DNA of 5,917 nucleotides, from the NCBI GenBank assembly GCA_013042695.1, contig JABDPQ010000104.1:1-5917 (forward strand), read 5' to 3'. The notes under the pieces are model-generated. The model made no database searches, was not told the DNA's origin, and worked only from the letters and a program-made list of their open reading frames with translations. Shown here in pieces: positions 1-5,801 of this stretch. The position numbers and the translations under genes are program-made. The number at the start of each line of letters is the position of its first letter. The stretch's first letter is position 1. The stretch is from Desulfobacterales bacterium. Its GTDB lineage: Bacteria; Desulfobacterota; Desulfobulbia; Desulfobulbales; Desulfocapsaceae.

Positions 1-17
1 GACTATAGCTTGGCTCA

Positions 18-45
18 TTGAGTAAAATAATGATGTCATTACAAT
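18..45 (+). promoter_or_regulatory. Candidate sigma-70 promoter with an operator-like inverted repeat
   Basis: TTGAGT (18-23) and TACAAT (40-45) are separated by 16 bp and resemble -35 and -10 boxes (four and five of six consensus matches). Transcription would start near 52, leaving a leader of about 40 nt before the PhaR-like gene. A perfect inverted repeat, TAATGA-TG-TCATTA (28-41), fills most of the spacer and touches the -10 box. That is the placement expected for a repressor operator. PhaR proteins in other bacteria repress their own genes, so autoregulation is an attractive guess, but the repeat does not look like the TGC-rich sites described for PhaR. The promoter is inferred from sequence only. 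Confidence 0.45.
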
Positions 46-92
46 GGGTAACTACCTGTCCTTTGATAAAACCATGAATTGAAATTGGGAGA

Positions 93-422
93 ATGCAGAT
101 TTTGACAGAGCCAATACTGTTTAAGAAATATGCCAATAGGCGCCTTTACAACATGTCAGAAAGCAAATATGTGACCCTCGATGATATGTCAAATCTCATC
201 CGTGAAGGTTACGATGTCAAGGTTATCGATGCAAAAAACAAAGAAGACGTTACCTCCTTTATCCTCACCCAGATTATTATGGAACAGGCAAAAAACAAGA
301 ACATCCTGCTGCCGGTGCCTTTCCTCCACTTTATCCTCCGAAATGGGGATAATCTATTACCTCAATATCTTGAAAACAATTTTAAGCAGTTCATCCGAGG
401 TTTCGATATTTTTACCAGTTAG
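93..422 (+). CDS. Short PhaR-like (PHB accumulation) DNA-binding regulator
   Basis: A 109-residue cytoplasmic regulator of the PhaR family, which in polyester-storing bacteria represses granule-protein and storage genes and responds to the polymer. The N-terminal DNA-binding domain is clear at about residues 9-64: LFKKYANRRLY (9-19), YVTLDD (26-31), VIDAKNKEDVTSFILTQII (44-62). A short second PHB_acc-like segment follows at about 72-100 (LLPVPFLHFILRNGDNLLPQYLE). Family members usually run longer; here the protein stops soon after this segment. I read the other two frames past the stop and saw no obvious continuation, so a simple frameshift is not supported. The start is uncertain: GGGAG (87-91) lies only one base from the ATG at 93, while the in-frame TTG at 102 has a 10-base gap. 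No phaC, phasin or other polymer gene is in the window, so a storage role is not shown; many deltaproteobacterial relatives are annotated by the domain alone. Confidence 0.85.
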   Translation: MQILTEPILFKKYANRRLYNMSESKYVTLDDMSNLIREGYDVKVIDAKNKEDVTSFILTQIIMEQAKNKNILLPVPFLHFILRNGDNLLPQYLENNFKQFIRGFDIFTS

Positions 423-508
423 GCGCACCGGGGGATTGCTTGAAGCTGGAGCTACATATTTTTTGCAGGTGTATCAATGGTGAAGTGATGAATTGAGCTT
501 TCATTCGT

Positions 509-538
509 GGCGCTGAGTAGCTGTTATCCGATAGCGCC
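509..538. repeat. Inverted repeat in the 423-695 spacer
   Basis: GGCGCT (509-514) and AGCGCC (533-538) are exact inverted copies around an 18-base loop. It lies about 90 bases after the PhaR-like stop and no T-run follows it, so it is not a standard intrinsic terminator. It could be an RNA hairpin or a protein site. In the rest of the 423-695 spacer I see no convincing ORF, RNA gene or promoter. Confidence 0.35.
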
Positions 539-695
539 TGAAGTCATAAGAAGGTAGAGCAAGCTGTTAGGTATACAATCCATTAATTTTAAGAGAATTG
601 CTTGTTTGATGACAGCGTATCAGATTGTTAATGGTTATCAGCAAGAGCTTCAGAGATAGTGTACGTTTAGGATTACTGCGTTCGTTGCGGATACT

Positions 696-1253
696 ATGAT
701 ACAAGACAAACATTTGCTTATAGTGGCTGGAACCGGCCGCAACGTTGGGAAAACTGAATTTGCCTGCAGACTCATCGGCAAACTTTCATCGATGCACGAG
801 ATCTATTCACTAAAGGTGTCTGCAGTTTATCCCGATGAGGGAAATTACCATGGAAATCATTCTGAAGATTTTTCAAAAGACTATTTGTTCGAGGAACACC
901 GCAAGGATACAGAAAAAGATACTTCGAGGATGTTGCGAGCCGGCGCCCGGAAAGCATTTTATTTAAGCAGTGATAGCGCGGGCATTGCGCGAGGATTTAA
1001 TGATTTTCGAAAACTCATTCCTGATGAAACGGCAATTGTTTGTGAGTCAAACAGTCTATGGCAATATGTAAAGCCAGGTTTGCTGATCTTGATTTCGTCA
1101 GCAGATGAGGTGATAAAACCAAGAGCACGCTTATTGCTGAATCATGCAGACATGATGGTTGTTTCGGATTTGATATCAGGATTTCCAGAAGTAAACCGAA
1201 TTGAACTCTTAAATAACAATACATGGTTGTTAAGTCACCCGTTGAAAGGATGA
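696..1253 (+). CDS. MobB/BioD-like P-loop nucleotide-binding protein, probably linked to molybdenum cofactor
   Basis: A 185-residue cytoplasmic P-loop NTPase. Residues 7-20 form a beta strand and Walker A loop, LLIVAGTGRNVGKT, with spacing GX5GKT. This matches dethiobiotin synthetase (GTDTxVGKT) and the CobB/BioD group rather than the GX4GKT of ordinary MobB. KDTSRMLRAGA (74-84) recalls the KDSxRHRxAGA stretch of MobB, which binds GTP and assists MobA in adding GMP to molybdopterin. CESNSL (116-121) resembles the acidic second strand motif (E117) of this fold. ADMMVVSD (151-158) occupies the place of a base-recognition strand, without NKxD. It faces moeA tail to tail with 24 bp between the stops, which supports a Moco-related role, but it is transcribed separately from moaA-moeA. 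ATG 696 is the first possible start after an in-frame stop at 657-659; no good Shine-Dalgarno precedes it. The fold is fairly sure; the substrate is not, and I leave the symbol blank. Confidence 0.75.
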   Translation: MIQDKHLLIVAGTGRNVGKTEFACRLIGKLSSMHEIYSLKVSAVYPDEGNYHGNHSEDFSKDYLFEEHRKDTEKDTSRMLRAGARKAFYLSSDSAGIARGFNDFRKLIPDETAIVCESNSLWQYVKPGLLILISSADEVIKPRARLLLNHADMMVVSDLISGFPEVNRIELLNNNTWLLSHPLKG

Positions 1254-1277
1254 TTCAATTCTGCAAAGACCATTACT

Positions 1278-2489
1278 TCACGAGAATAAAATTACTTGTG
1301 TCAGGCTACAGGGTTCCAGGACTGCCCCCGGCTCCATGACAATATAGCCGTCCGCATGAACAATAGAACTGAGCATATGCGAGCCTTGCTGAGCTATTTC
1401 TTTGATTAACGCAATTTCGTTTGGTTTATCTTCTACGGTTACCCGGATAAAATTGGTCCTTTTGCCATTATTTACTATTCGTTCGGCAGTCTTGGCTGTT
1501 AACGAGTGGTTGATGGATGCCGTTCCCTGGAGTTCGGCCAGAACTGGCCGCACGTAATTGCTGAAACACATGAAGGCAGAGACGGGGTTCCCAGGTAAAC
1601 CGAAAAGTAGGGTATTCTCCCGGCGGCAGACAAATAAAGGCTTGCCCGGTTTCTGACGAATTTTCCAGAAAAGTTCCTTAAATCCGACAGCTCTTGCAGC
1701 TTCTTTAACATGATCATGCCGACCAACCGAGACCCCGCCGGAGCAGAGGATAATAGTATCACCTTCTTCTAAAGCTTCCCTGACTGCTTCAATGGTCTGT
1801 TCCAAAGAGTCTTGAACATGAACTGTCGCCCGTAATCTTGCTCCGGCATCACTGACAGCGCTTGCCAGCATAATGGCATTTGAGTCCCTGATCTGGTGAG
1901 GCTTGATTTCTTGGTTATCAAAACGTGCCAATTCCGTACCAGTCACCAGTAAAGATACTCTCGGAGGCGCATATACCTCAATAGTGTGCAATCCAACCGC
2001 GGCCAAAAGTGCGAGCTCTCTTGCCCCAAGGCAGGTATTTTTGCTGAAAAGGAGCATCCCTTTTTTAAATTCCTCGCCAACATACCTGATATCTTGCCCA
2101 AGGGAACGACAAGAAAAGATCTCGACATGTGTTCCGTCTTCTTTCGTATCCTCAACCCGAACGATGCTATCAGCACCTTGAGGGAGCATTGCCCCTGTGC
2201 TTATTCTAACGGCTGTACCAGAAACTACTTCGCTTTTGAAGGGAATACCTGCCTGACTCTCCCCTATAATTTCTAATCGAGCAGGTTGCTGTCGGTTGGA
2301 ATTATGGCAATCTGCCCATCGCACTGCAAAACCATCCATGGCAGAATTGGTGTAGCGCGGAGAAGGTTCAGGCGCATATATATCCCTACTCACATAGCAT
2401 TTATAAGCCTGGCTGAGTGAAATCGATTGCCGCTGAGGTTCAGGAATATTCTCGTGCAGAATTGCCAGCGCCTCCTGAACAGAGATCAC
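1278..2489 (-). CDS. moeA: MoeA, molybdopterin molybdenumtransferase
   Basis: A 403-residue cytoplasmic enzyme that inserts molybdate into adenylylated molybdopterin, the final step of basic Moco synthesis. Family motifs appear in order: SPRYTNSAMDGFAV (43-56), AVRISTGAMLPQGAD (93-107) with RVED (111-114), LLVTGTEL (180-187), the MPT-binding SGGVSVGRHDHV (250-261) whose D259 matches the conserved Asp of this loop, KPGKP (280-284) and GLPGNPVSA (297-305). A C-terminal domain IV follows. Length is normal. A TTG at 2501 would add four residues, but it sits inside the Shine-Dalgarno: GGAGGA (2499-2494) is followed by five bases (TAACG minus overlap of the stop, 2494-2490) and then GTG at 2489-2487, so GTG is preferred. 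The moaA stop TAA (2493-2491) is one base upstream, so the pair is co-transcribed and probably translationally coupled. An alternative role is tungsten insertion, since anaerobes use MoeA homologues for both metals. Confidence 0.96.
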   Translation of the reverse strand: MISVQEALAILHENIPEPQRQSISLSQAYKCYVSRDIYAPEPSPRYTNSAMDGFAVRWADCHNSNRQQPARLEIIGESQAGIPFKSEVVSGTAVRISTGAMLPQGADSIVRVEDTKEDGTHVEIFSCRSLGQDIRYVGEEFKKGMLLFSKNTCLGARELALLAAVGLHTIEVYAPPRVSLLVTGTELARFDNQEIKPHQIRDSNAIMLASAVSDAGARLRATVHVQDSLEQTIEAVREALEEGDTIILCSGGVSVGRHDHVKEAARAVGFKELFWKIRQKPGKPLFVCRRENTLLFGLPGNPVSAFMCFSNYVRPVLAELQGTASINHSLTAKTAERIVNNGKRTNFIRVTVEDKPNEIALIKEIAQQGSHMLSSIVHADGYIVMEPGAVLEPCSLTQVILFS

Positions 2490-2490
2490 G

Positions 2491-3522
2491 TTATCCTCCA
2501 ATCCTGTTCATTGGCGGCTCTTCTTTACGATCGCATATCAGTTCGGTTGCATGACCATCAACATGCCGCTGATTTATACTCTGTCTAATTGCGGAGATAA
2601 TCGCTTTGTCCGTGGCACCGGACCTCAGCATGCTTTTTAAATTTAAAATGCCATTGTCATAGAGACAGGATTTCATTCTTCCATCAGACGTTATGCGCAC
2701 CTTGTTGCAGGTGGCGCAGAACTTTCGTGAATTTCCTTCAATGATGCCGATAGTTCCACGAAATCCCGAAGTGGAGAACAGACGAGCGGTAGAAATTATG
2801 TCTGTTTGGCACTCTTGTAGACTCGGGAAAAGGCGATTAAGCCGATCAAGCAGATTATCTTGCGATCGCGGTATTAGTCTCTTTTCGCCAGAAAATGGCA
2901 TCATCTCAATGAATCGTAAACTGATCGCATGATTTTTGGGGAGCTCCCCGAGGTTAATGATCTCTTTATCGCTGGTGCTTTCGGTTACAACACTGTTTAT
3001 TTTGAGCGGGATGCTGAGTTCAAGGGCTTGATAGAGCGTTACCAGTACACGGTCAAGTCGATCACGACGAGTGATATCCTTAAAACGATCTTTATCCAGC
3101 GTATCGAGGCTCAGATTTATTCCTGAAATACCAATTTCTTTGAGACTCCCAAGGTATCGTGAGGTTTCCACACCATTGGTTGTCAGATAAAGCTGCTCCA
3201 CCCCTACGCGGCTCATTAATCGCTGAATAAATTCAAGACACCCTCGTCTGGCAAAGGGTTCTCCTCCTGTTATTCGTATCTTTCGGACCCCCAACATTTG
3301 GAAAAGGCTCACTAATCGTTCCAACTCTTCATAAGAGAGGGTATCTTCATGCAAAAAAGGGACAACTCCACGCTCCGGCATACAATAGCGACATCGTAGG
3401 TTGCACCGATCAGTAATTGCCAGTCGAAGATAGGTAATTTCCCGACCGTAATTATCGATGAGCGGGGCTAATGGGGGGAGGCTAACCGTATGCCTGTGAT
3501 TATTGGGGCCTGAGGTATGCAT
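2491..3522 (-). CDS. moaA: MoaA, GTP 3',8-cyclase (radical SAM)
   Basis: A 343-residue radical SAM enzyme that rearranges GTP to 3',8-cyclo-GTP, the first step of molybdopterin synthesis; the product is passed to MoaC, which is not in the window. The N-terminal cluster is C40, C44 and C47 in DRCNLRCRYCMP (38-49), which binds [4Fe-4S] and SAM. ITGGEP (84-89) is the SAM-contacting GGEP motif. The MoaA-specific second cluster is C269, C272 and C286 (CX2CX13C), with RITSDGRMKSCLY (276-288) around the last Cys. The protein ends in Gly-Gly (342-343), the tail known to be needed for catalysis in this family. Length and all key residues are intact. The ATG at 3522 follows AAGGAG with a five-base gap, an excellent site. 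It is the first gene of the moaA-moeA operon and is preceded by a Moco-riboswitch-like leader. Confidence 0.97.
   Translation of the reverse strand: MHTSGPNNHRHTVSLPPLAPLIDNYGREITYLRLAITDRCNLRCRYCMPERGVVPFLHEDTLSYEELERLVSLFQMLGVRKIRITGGEPFARRGCLEFIQRLMSRVGVEQLYLTTNGVETSRYLGSLKEIGISGINLSLDTLDKDRFKDITRRDRLDRVLVTLYQALELSIPLKINSVVTESTSDKEIINLGELPKNHAISLRFIEMMPFSGEKRLIPRSQDNLLDRLNRLFPSLQECQTDIISTARLFSTSGFRGTIGIIEGNSRKFCATCNKVRITSDGRMKSCLYDNGILNLKSMLRSGATDKAIISAIRQSINQRHVDGHATELICDRKEEPPMNRIGG
2494..2499 (-). promoter_or_regulatory. moeA Shine-Dalgarno made by the last two codons of moaA
   Basis: On the minus strand the sequence reads GGA GGA TAA C GTG. The two GGA codons encode the C-terminal Gly-Gly of MoaA and also form a near-ideal ribosome binding site for the GTG start of moeA at 2489. 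This fixes the moeA start and argues against the TTG at 2501. Confidence 0.8.
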
Positions 3523-3527
3523 AGTAT

Positions 3528-3622
3528 CTCCTTTCCAAGTTCGGGAGGCGAAGCCGTTTCCAGCTTTACCCTATCGGCCTCAAACCATATCTTCAGGCGG
3601 ACATAGGTTTTTTGGCTCGGAG
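3528..3622 (-). promoter_or_regulatory. Moco-type riboswitch leader of moaA
   Basis: The moaA leader carries blocks I associate with the Moco RNA motif, which senses molybdenum (or tungsten) cofactor upstream of moaA: CTCCGAGCC (3622-3614), CCGCCTGAAG (3600-3591), GGAAACGG (3561-3554) and CGCCTCCC (3550-3543). Pairings found by eye: basal stem CCGAG (3620-3616) with CTTGG (3539-3535); ACCTAT (3608-3603) with ATAGGGT (3574-3568); inside that, GCCT (3598-3595) with AGGC (3580-3577); and hairpin AAGCT (3566-3562) with GGCTT (3555-3551) around GGAAAC. The basal stem ends one base before the moaA Shine-Dalgarno AAGGAG (3533-3528). CTCC (3622-3619) could instead pair with GGAG (3531-3528) and hide the ribosome site. 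This suggests control of translation initiation, as for E. coli moaA. No T-run terminator is seen. The family match is from memory and not from a covariance search. Confidence 0.72.
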
Positions 3623-3680
3623 TTATGTGTAAATATACTTGTTGAAACAATCCTGAAATTATCGTGTTTTGTTAAATGGC

Positions 3681-3971
3681 ATGTGCAGATTCAAATTATC
3701 ATCCAATACATTAAACTCCTGCGTATTAGATTACAAAAAAGATGCCAAAGTTACAACATATGTTGAAAAACATCTGGAAGCAATTCGAGACGCATCGGCA
3801 AAATTAAAGCCCAGCAACGCTCACCAAGCGACAGAAGAGATCTCAGCTCTTCTCAAAAAAACTCATGGCTTGTATGAAATATTCATTTCTCTCGTATCCA
3901 TGATGTCGTTGACACGACCACTTTTTAAGCAGCTGATAACGAATGTTACGTTTTCGAAACACTTTTGCTAG
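3681..3971 (+). CDS. Doubtful small ORF, unknown function (possible gene remnant)
   Basis: An open frame of 96 codons from ATG 3681 (a TTG at 3669 would add four). I do not recognise it. It reads as a mostly helical, soluble, charged protein: residues about 18-61 hold KDAKVTTYVEKHLEAIRDASAKLK-like alternating charged and hydrophobic positions and a Gln/Glu-rich helix, followed by a more hydrophobic stretch at about 63-90 (LYEIFISLVSMMSL). No Shine-Dalgarno precedes either start, and it runs in the divergent region between moaA and the binding-protein gene. It could be a real small protein, the decayed end of a larger gene, or chance. The amino-acid composition from about residue 18 on looks more gene-like than the first 17 residues. 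Confidence 0.35.
   Translation: MCRFKLSSNTLNSCVLDYKKDAKVTTYVEKHLEAIRDASAKLKPSNAHQATEEISALLKKTHGLYEIFISLVSMMSLTRPLFKQLITNVTFSKHFC
3754..3765. repeat. 12-bp perfect palindrome
   Basis: CAACATATGTTG is exactly self-complementary. It lies within the doubtful ORF in the moaA/binding-protein intergenic region. It has the size of a dimeric regulator half-site pair, but one 12-bp palindrome is weak evidence by itself. Confidence 0.25.
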
Positions 3972-3993
3972 GACCAGCGCCGATATTCGTGTA

Positions 3994-4010
3994 TAACTGA
4001 GTTGTAACTG
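3994..4010. repeat. TAACTG direct repeat with 11-bp period
   Basis: TAACTG occurs at 3994-3999 and again at 4005-4010, so the copies lie on the same face of the helix. They end five bases before the -24 box of the sigma-54 promoter candidate. They could be a regulator site, although enhancer sites for sigma-54 activators usually lie further upstream. Confidence 0.25.
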
Positions 4011-4014
4011 GCAG

Positions 4015-4030
4015 TGGATCGTTATTTGCA
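4015..4030 (+). promoter_or_regulatory. Candidate sigma-54 (-24/-12) promoter
   Basis: TGGATCGTTATTTGCA matches the consensus TGGCACG-N4-TTGCA at the -24 GG (4016-4017) and the whole TTGCA -12 element (4026-4030), with exactly ten bases between GG and GC, the spacing required by RpoN. Only two of the -24 block positions differ. Transcription would start near 4041, giving a leader of about 36 nt to the ATG at 4077. Such promoters need an enhancer-binding activator; none is in the window. No comparable sigma-70 pair was found in 3972-4076. Confidence 0.6.
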
Positions 4031-4064
4031 TTACTTCCTACAAATTCTTTTCATTGTTTCCGAC

Positions 4065-4070
4065 AAGGGG
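4065..4070 (+). promoter_or_regulatory. Ribosome binding site deciding the binding-protein start
   Basis: AAGGGG lies six bases before ATG 4077. It supports this start over the in-frame GTG at 4014, which would place 21 extra residues ahead of the signal peptide and overlap the sigma-54 promoter candidate. Confidence 0.65.
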
Positions 4071-4076
4071 AAAAGC

Positions 4077-5789
4077 ATGATATCTTCCAGATCCATCACA
4101 TCGTGTCTCCTGTTCATCCTCCTTTCTGTGCCTGGCACTGCGAGTTCACAGTCAGCTATACGGGCTGGGGTCGCAAGTATGATTACGCCTGTCAGCGCCG
4201 TGAAGTACTATCAACAGGTTGTTGAATATCTTGGCAATAAATTGGGGCTACCAGCAGAAATGGTGCATCGCACTACCTATGATGAAATTGATGTCATGCT
4301 GGAAAATCAGCAGGTCGATGTTGCCTTCATCTGCTCTTCTCCCTATGTCCTTAATAGAGAAAAATTTGGTGTCGAACTCCTGGTTGCTCCACAGGTAAAG
4401 AATAACGTTTACTATCATTCAAATATCATTGTTCATAAAGATAGCCCTATTGACTCGCTAGAGCAGCTACGAGGCAAAGCCTTCGCATTTGCTGATCCCA
4501 AATCAAACAGCGGGCGACTTTATCCTACGTATGTTCTGGCAAAACGTGATGAAACTCCCGAAAGCTTTTTCAGTTCCTACCTCTACAGCTACAGTCACAA
4601 CAAATCAGTTGAAATTGTCGCTAAGAAACGGGCCGATGGAGCTGCCGTTGATTCAATCGTCTATGATTTCATGGTAAGCAGCAGTTCACCTTATGCGAAG
4701 CAGACAAAAGTAATCCATCGATCCCCACAATTTGGCATACCACCGGTTGTTGTTCATCCTGATATATCGCCTTATTTAAAACAGTCCTTACGCTCTATCT
4801 TCCTTGAAATGCACAATGATCCCGAGGGTCAACAGATTCTTAAGGGAATGAAAATAGAACGTTTTGTCGAGGTGCCTGACAGCAACTACGATGCAATCAG
4901 GGCCATGCGTGCCTTCATAAAAAATAATAAAGTTGCCCTTGATAAGGCCGAATTGTCATCCGGCACAAAATCTGCTCAAGAAGCCAAGACACTGCTTTTT
5001 GGTGTGTTGCCAAGAGACAACCCTATTATTGCTTATGAGCGTTATCAACCGCTTATGGATCACCTATCCGCTATTACCGGACTAAATATTGAGCTCCATT
5101 TGGAGAAGAGTTACCAGGCAGTAGTCGATAGCCTCGGTCAAGGCAAGATGTCATTTGCATTGCTGGGACCGCTTACCTATCTCGATGCTTATAAACGTTT
5201 CGACGCTCCTCCAATTGCAAAAAGCAGAACCTCAAGGGGGAAAACATTTTACCGAAGCGTTATTGTCACAGATATCGACGGTTCAATAAAGGAGATAGCA
5301 CAATTGGTTGACAAGAAATTTGCTTTTGCGGCTCTCTGGTCGACGTCAGGCAACTTAATACCCCGGTATATGCTTGCCTGGGCTGGTATACATCTGGATG
5401 GTCTTAACTCCTACCATCATTACAACTATCACGACACGGTCGCAAAAAAGGTAATCAGCAAAGAATTTGATGCCGGTGCGATCAGATTATCTACTGCGGA
5501 ACGATACACTCCTTTCGGATTAAAAATCATCGCCACATCTGAACCTATCCCAACTGGCCCTGTTGTTGTTTCTCCACAAGCACCATATTCGGCAGTCCAA
5601 AAAATCCAGAAAGCACTTTTGTCAATGGCTGAAAGTGAAGCGGGTAGAAAGGTCCTTAATAAACTTGATCCTGATTTACAGGGCGGTTTTGTGGCCGCAT
5701 CTGACGCTGATTATACAAATATTCGTCAGATGATAAACGCAGTACCCCAAACTTGTGGGAAAGGTTGTCATCCACCGGAGTCATTTTAG
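4077..5789 (+). CDS. Periplasmic protein with two tandem PhnD-like substrate-binding domains
   Basis: A 570-residue exported protein built from two copies of the PhnD-type fold, used by phosphate/phosphite/phosphonate binding proteins. Residues 1-24 are a signal peptide (R5, hydrophobic CLLFILLSV, likely cut near 22-24). Domain 1 covers about 27-280 and domain 2 about 303-555. The halves share motifs: VDVAFICSSPYVL (80-92) and MSFALLGPLTYLD (358-370); AFADPKSNSGRLYP (137-150) and FAALWSTSGNLIP (417-429); GIPPVVVHPDIS (220-231) and PTGPVVVSPQAP (492-503). Domain 1 keeps the family VDSIVYD (191-197); in domain 2 the matching segment is IRLSTAE (469-475), so D192 is replaced by R470 and the ligands may differ. 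A 15-residue tail holds CGKGCH (560-565), a CX3CH motif. No permease or ATPase gene is near; the next gene, 12 bases on, begins like a membrane sensor. A sensory role is therefore likelier than uptake. The ligand is unknown, and the PhnD family also includes members that bind other small oxyanions or organic ligands. Confidence 0.88.
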   Translation: MISSRSITSCLLFILLSVPGTASSQSAIRAGVASMITPVSAVKYYQQVVEYLGNKLGLPAEMVHRTTYDEIDVMLENQQVDVAFICSSPYVLNREKFGVELLVAPQVKNNVYYHSNIIVHKDSPIDSLEQLRGKAFAFADPKSNSGRLYPTYVLAKRDETPESFFSSYLYSYSHNKSVEIVAKKRADGAAVDSIVYDFMVSSSSPYAKQTKVIHRSPQFGIPPVVVHPDISPYLKQSLRSIFLEMHNDPEGQQILKGMKIERFVEVPDSNYDAIRAMRAFIKNNKVALDKAELSSGTKSAQEAKTLLFGVLPRDNPIIAYERYQPLMDHLSAITGLNIELHLEKSYQAVVDSLGQGKMSFALLGPLTYLDAYKRFDAPPIAKSRTSRGKTFYRSVIVTDIDGSIKEIAQLVDKKFAFAALWSTSGNLIPRYMLAWAGIHLDGLNSYHHYNYHDTVAKKVISKEFDAGAIRLSTAERYTPFGLKIIATSEPIPTGPVVVSPQAPYSAVQKIQKALLSMAESEAGRKVLNKLDPDLQGGFVAASDADYTNIRQMINAVPQTCGKGCHPPESF

Positions 5790-5801
5790 GTACTTGAATT
5801 G

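Noticed and set aside
181..483. Open frame of 100 codons overlapping the PhaR-like gene in another frame
   Set aside because: It lies mostly inside a well-supported coding region and its product is rich in Ser, Leu and Cys without any family resemblance. It was considered as the frameshifted continuation of the regulator, but its end does not look like a PhaR C-terminus.
509..538. Intrinsic terminator for the PhaR-like gene
   Set aside because: The inverted repeat has an 18-base loop, lies about 90 bases past the stop and has no following T-run, so it is listed only as a repeat.
1254..1277. Possible bidirectional terminator between the convergent P-loop gene and moeA
   Set aside because: The 24-bp gap and its flanks hold no stem-loop followed by a T-run on either strand.
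1943..2276. Several overlapping frames on both strands inside moeA
   Set aside because: They are alternative-frame readings of a complete and clearly conserved moeA gene.
2929..3126. Plus-strand frame antisense to moaA
   Set aside because: It is a shadow of the moaA coding frame; moaA motifs are intact on the opposite strand.
3468..3650. 60-codon minus-strand frame running through the moaA leader into moaA
   Set aside because: It overlaps the riboswitch-like structure and the moaA start out of frame, and its start has no convincing ribosome site. RNA structure explains the sequence better.
3690..3706. Second sigma-54-like element on the minus strand upstream of moaA (TTGGATGATAATTTGAA)
   Set aside because: The -24 GG is present at the right distance, but the essential GC of the -12 element is GA here.
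4095..4106. ITSC near the start of the binding protein as a lipobox
   Set aside because: The pattern fits a lipobox, but the Cys is residue 10, before the hydrophobic core, so it cannot be a lipoprotein cleavage site. An ordinary signal peptide is more likely.
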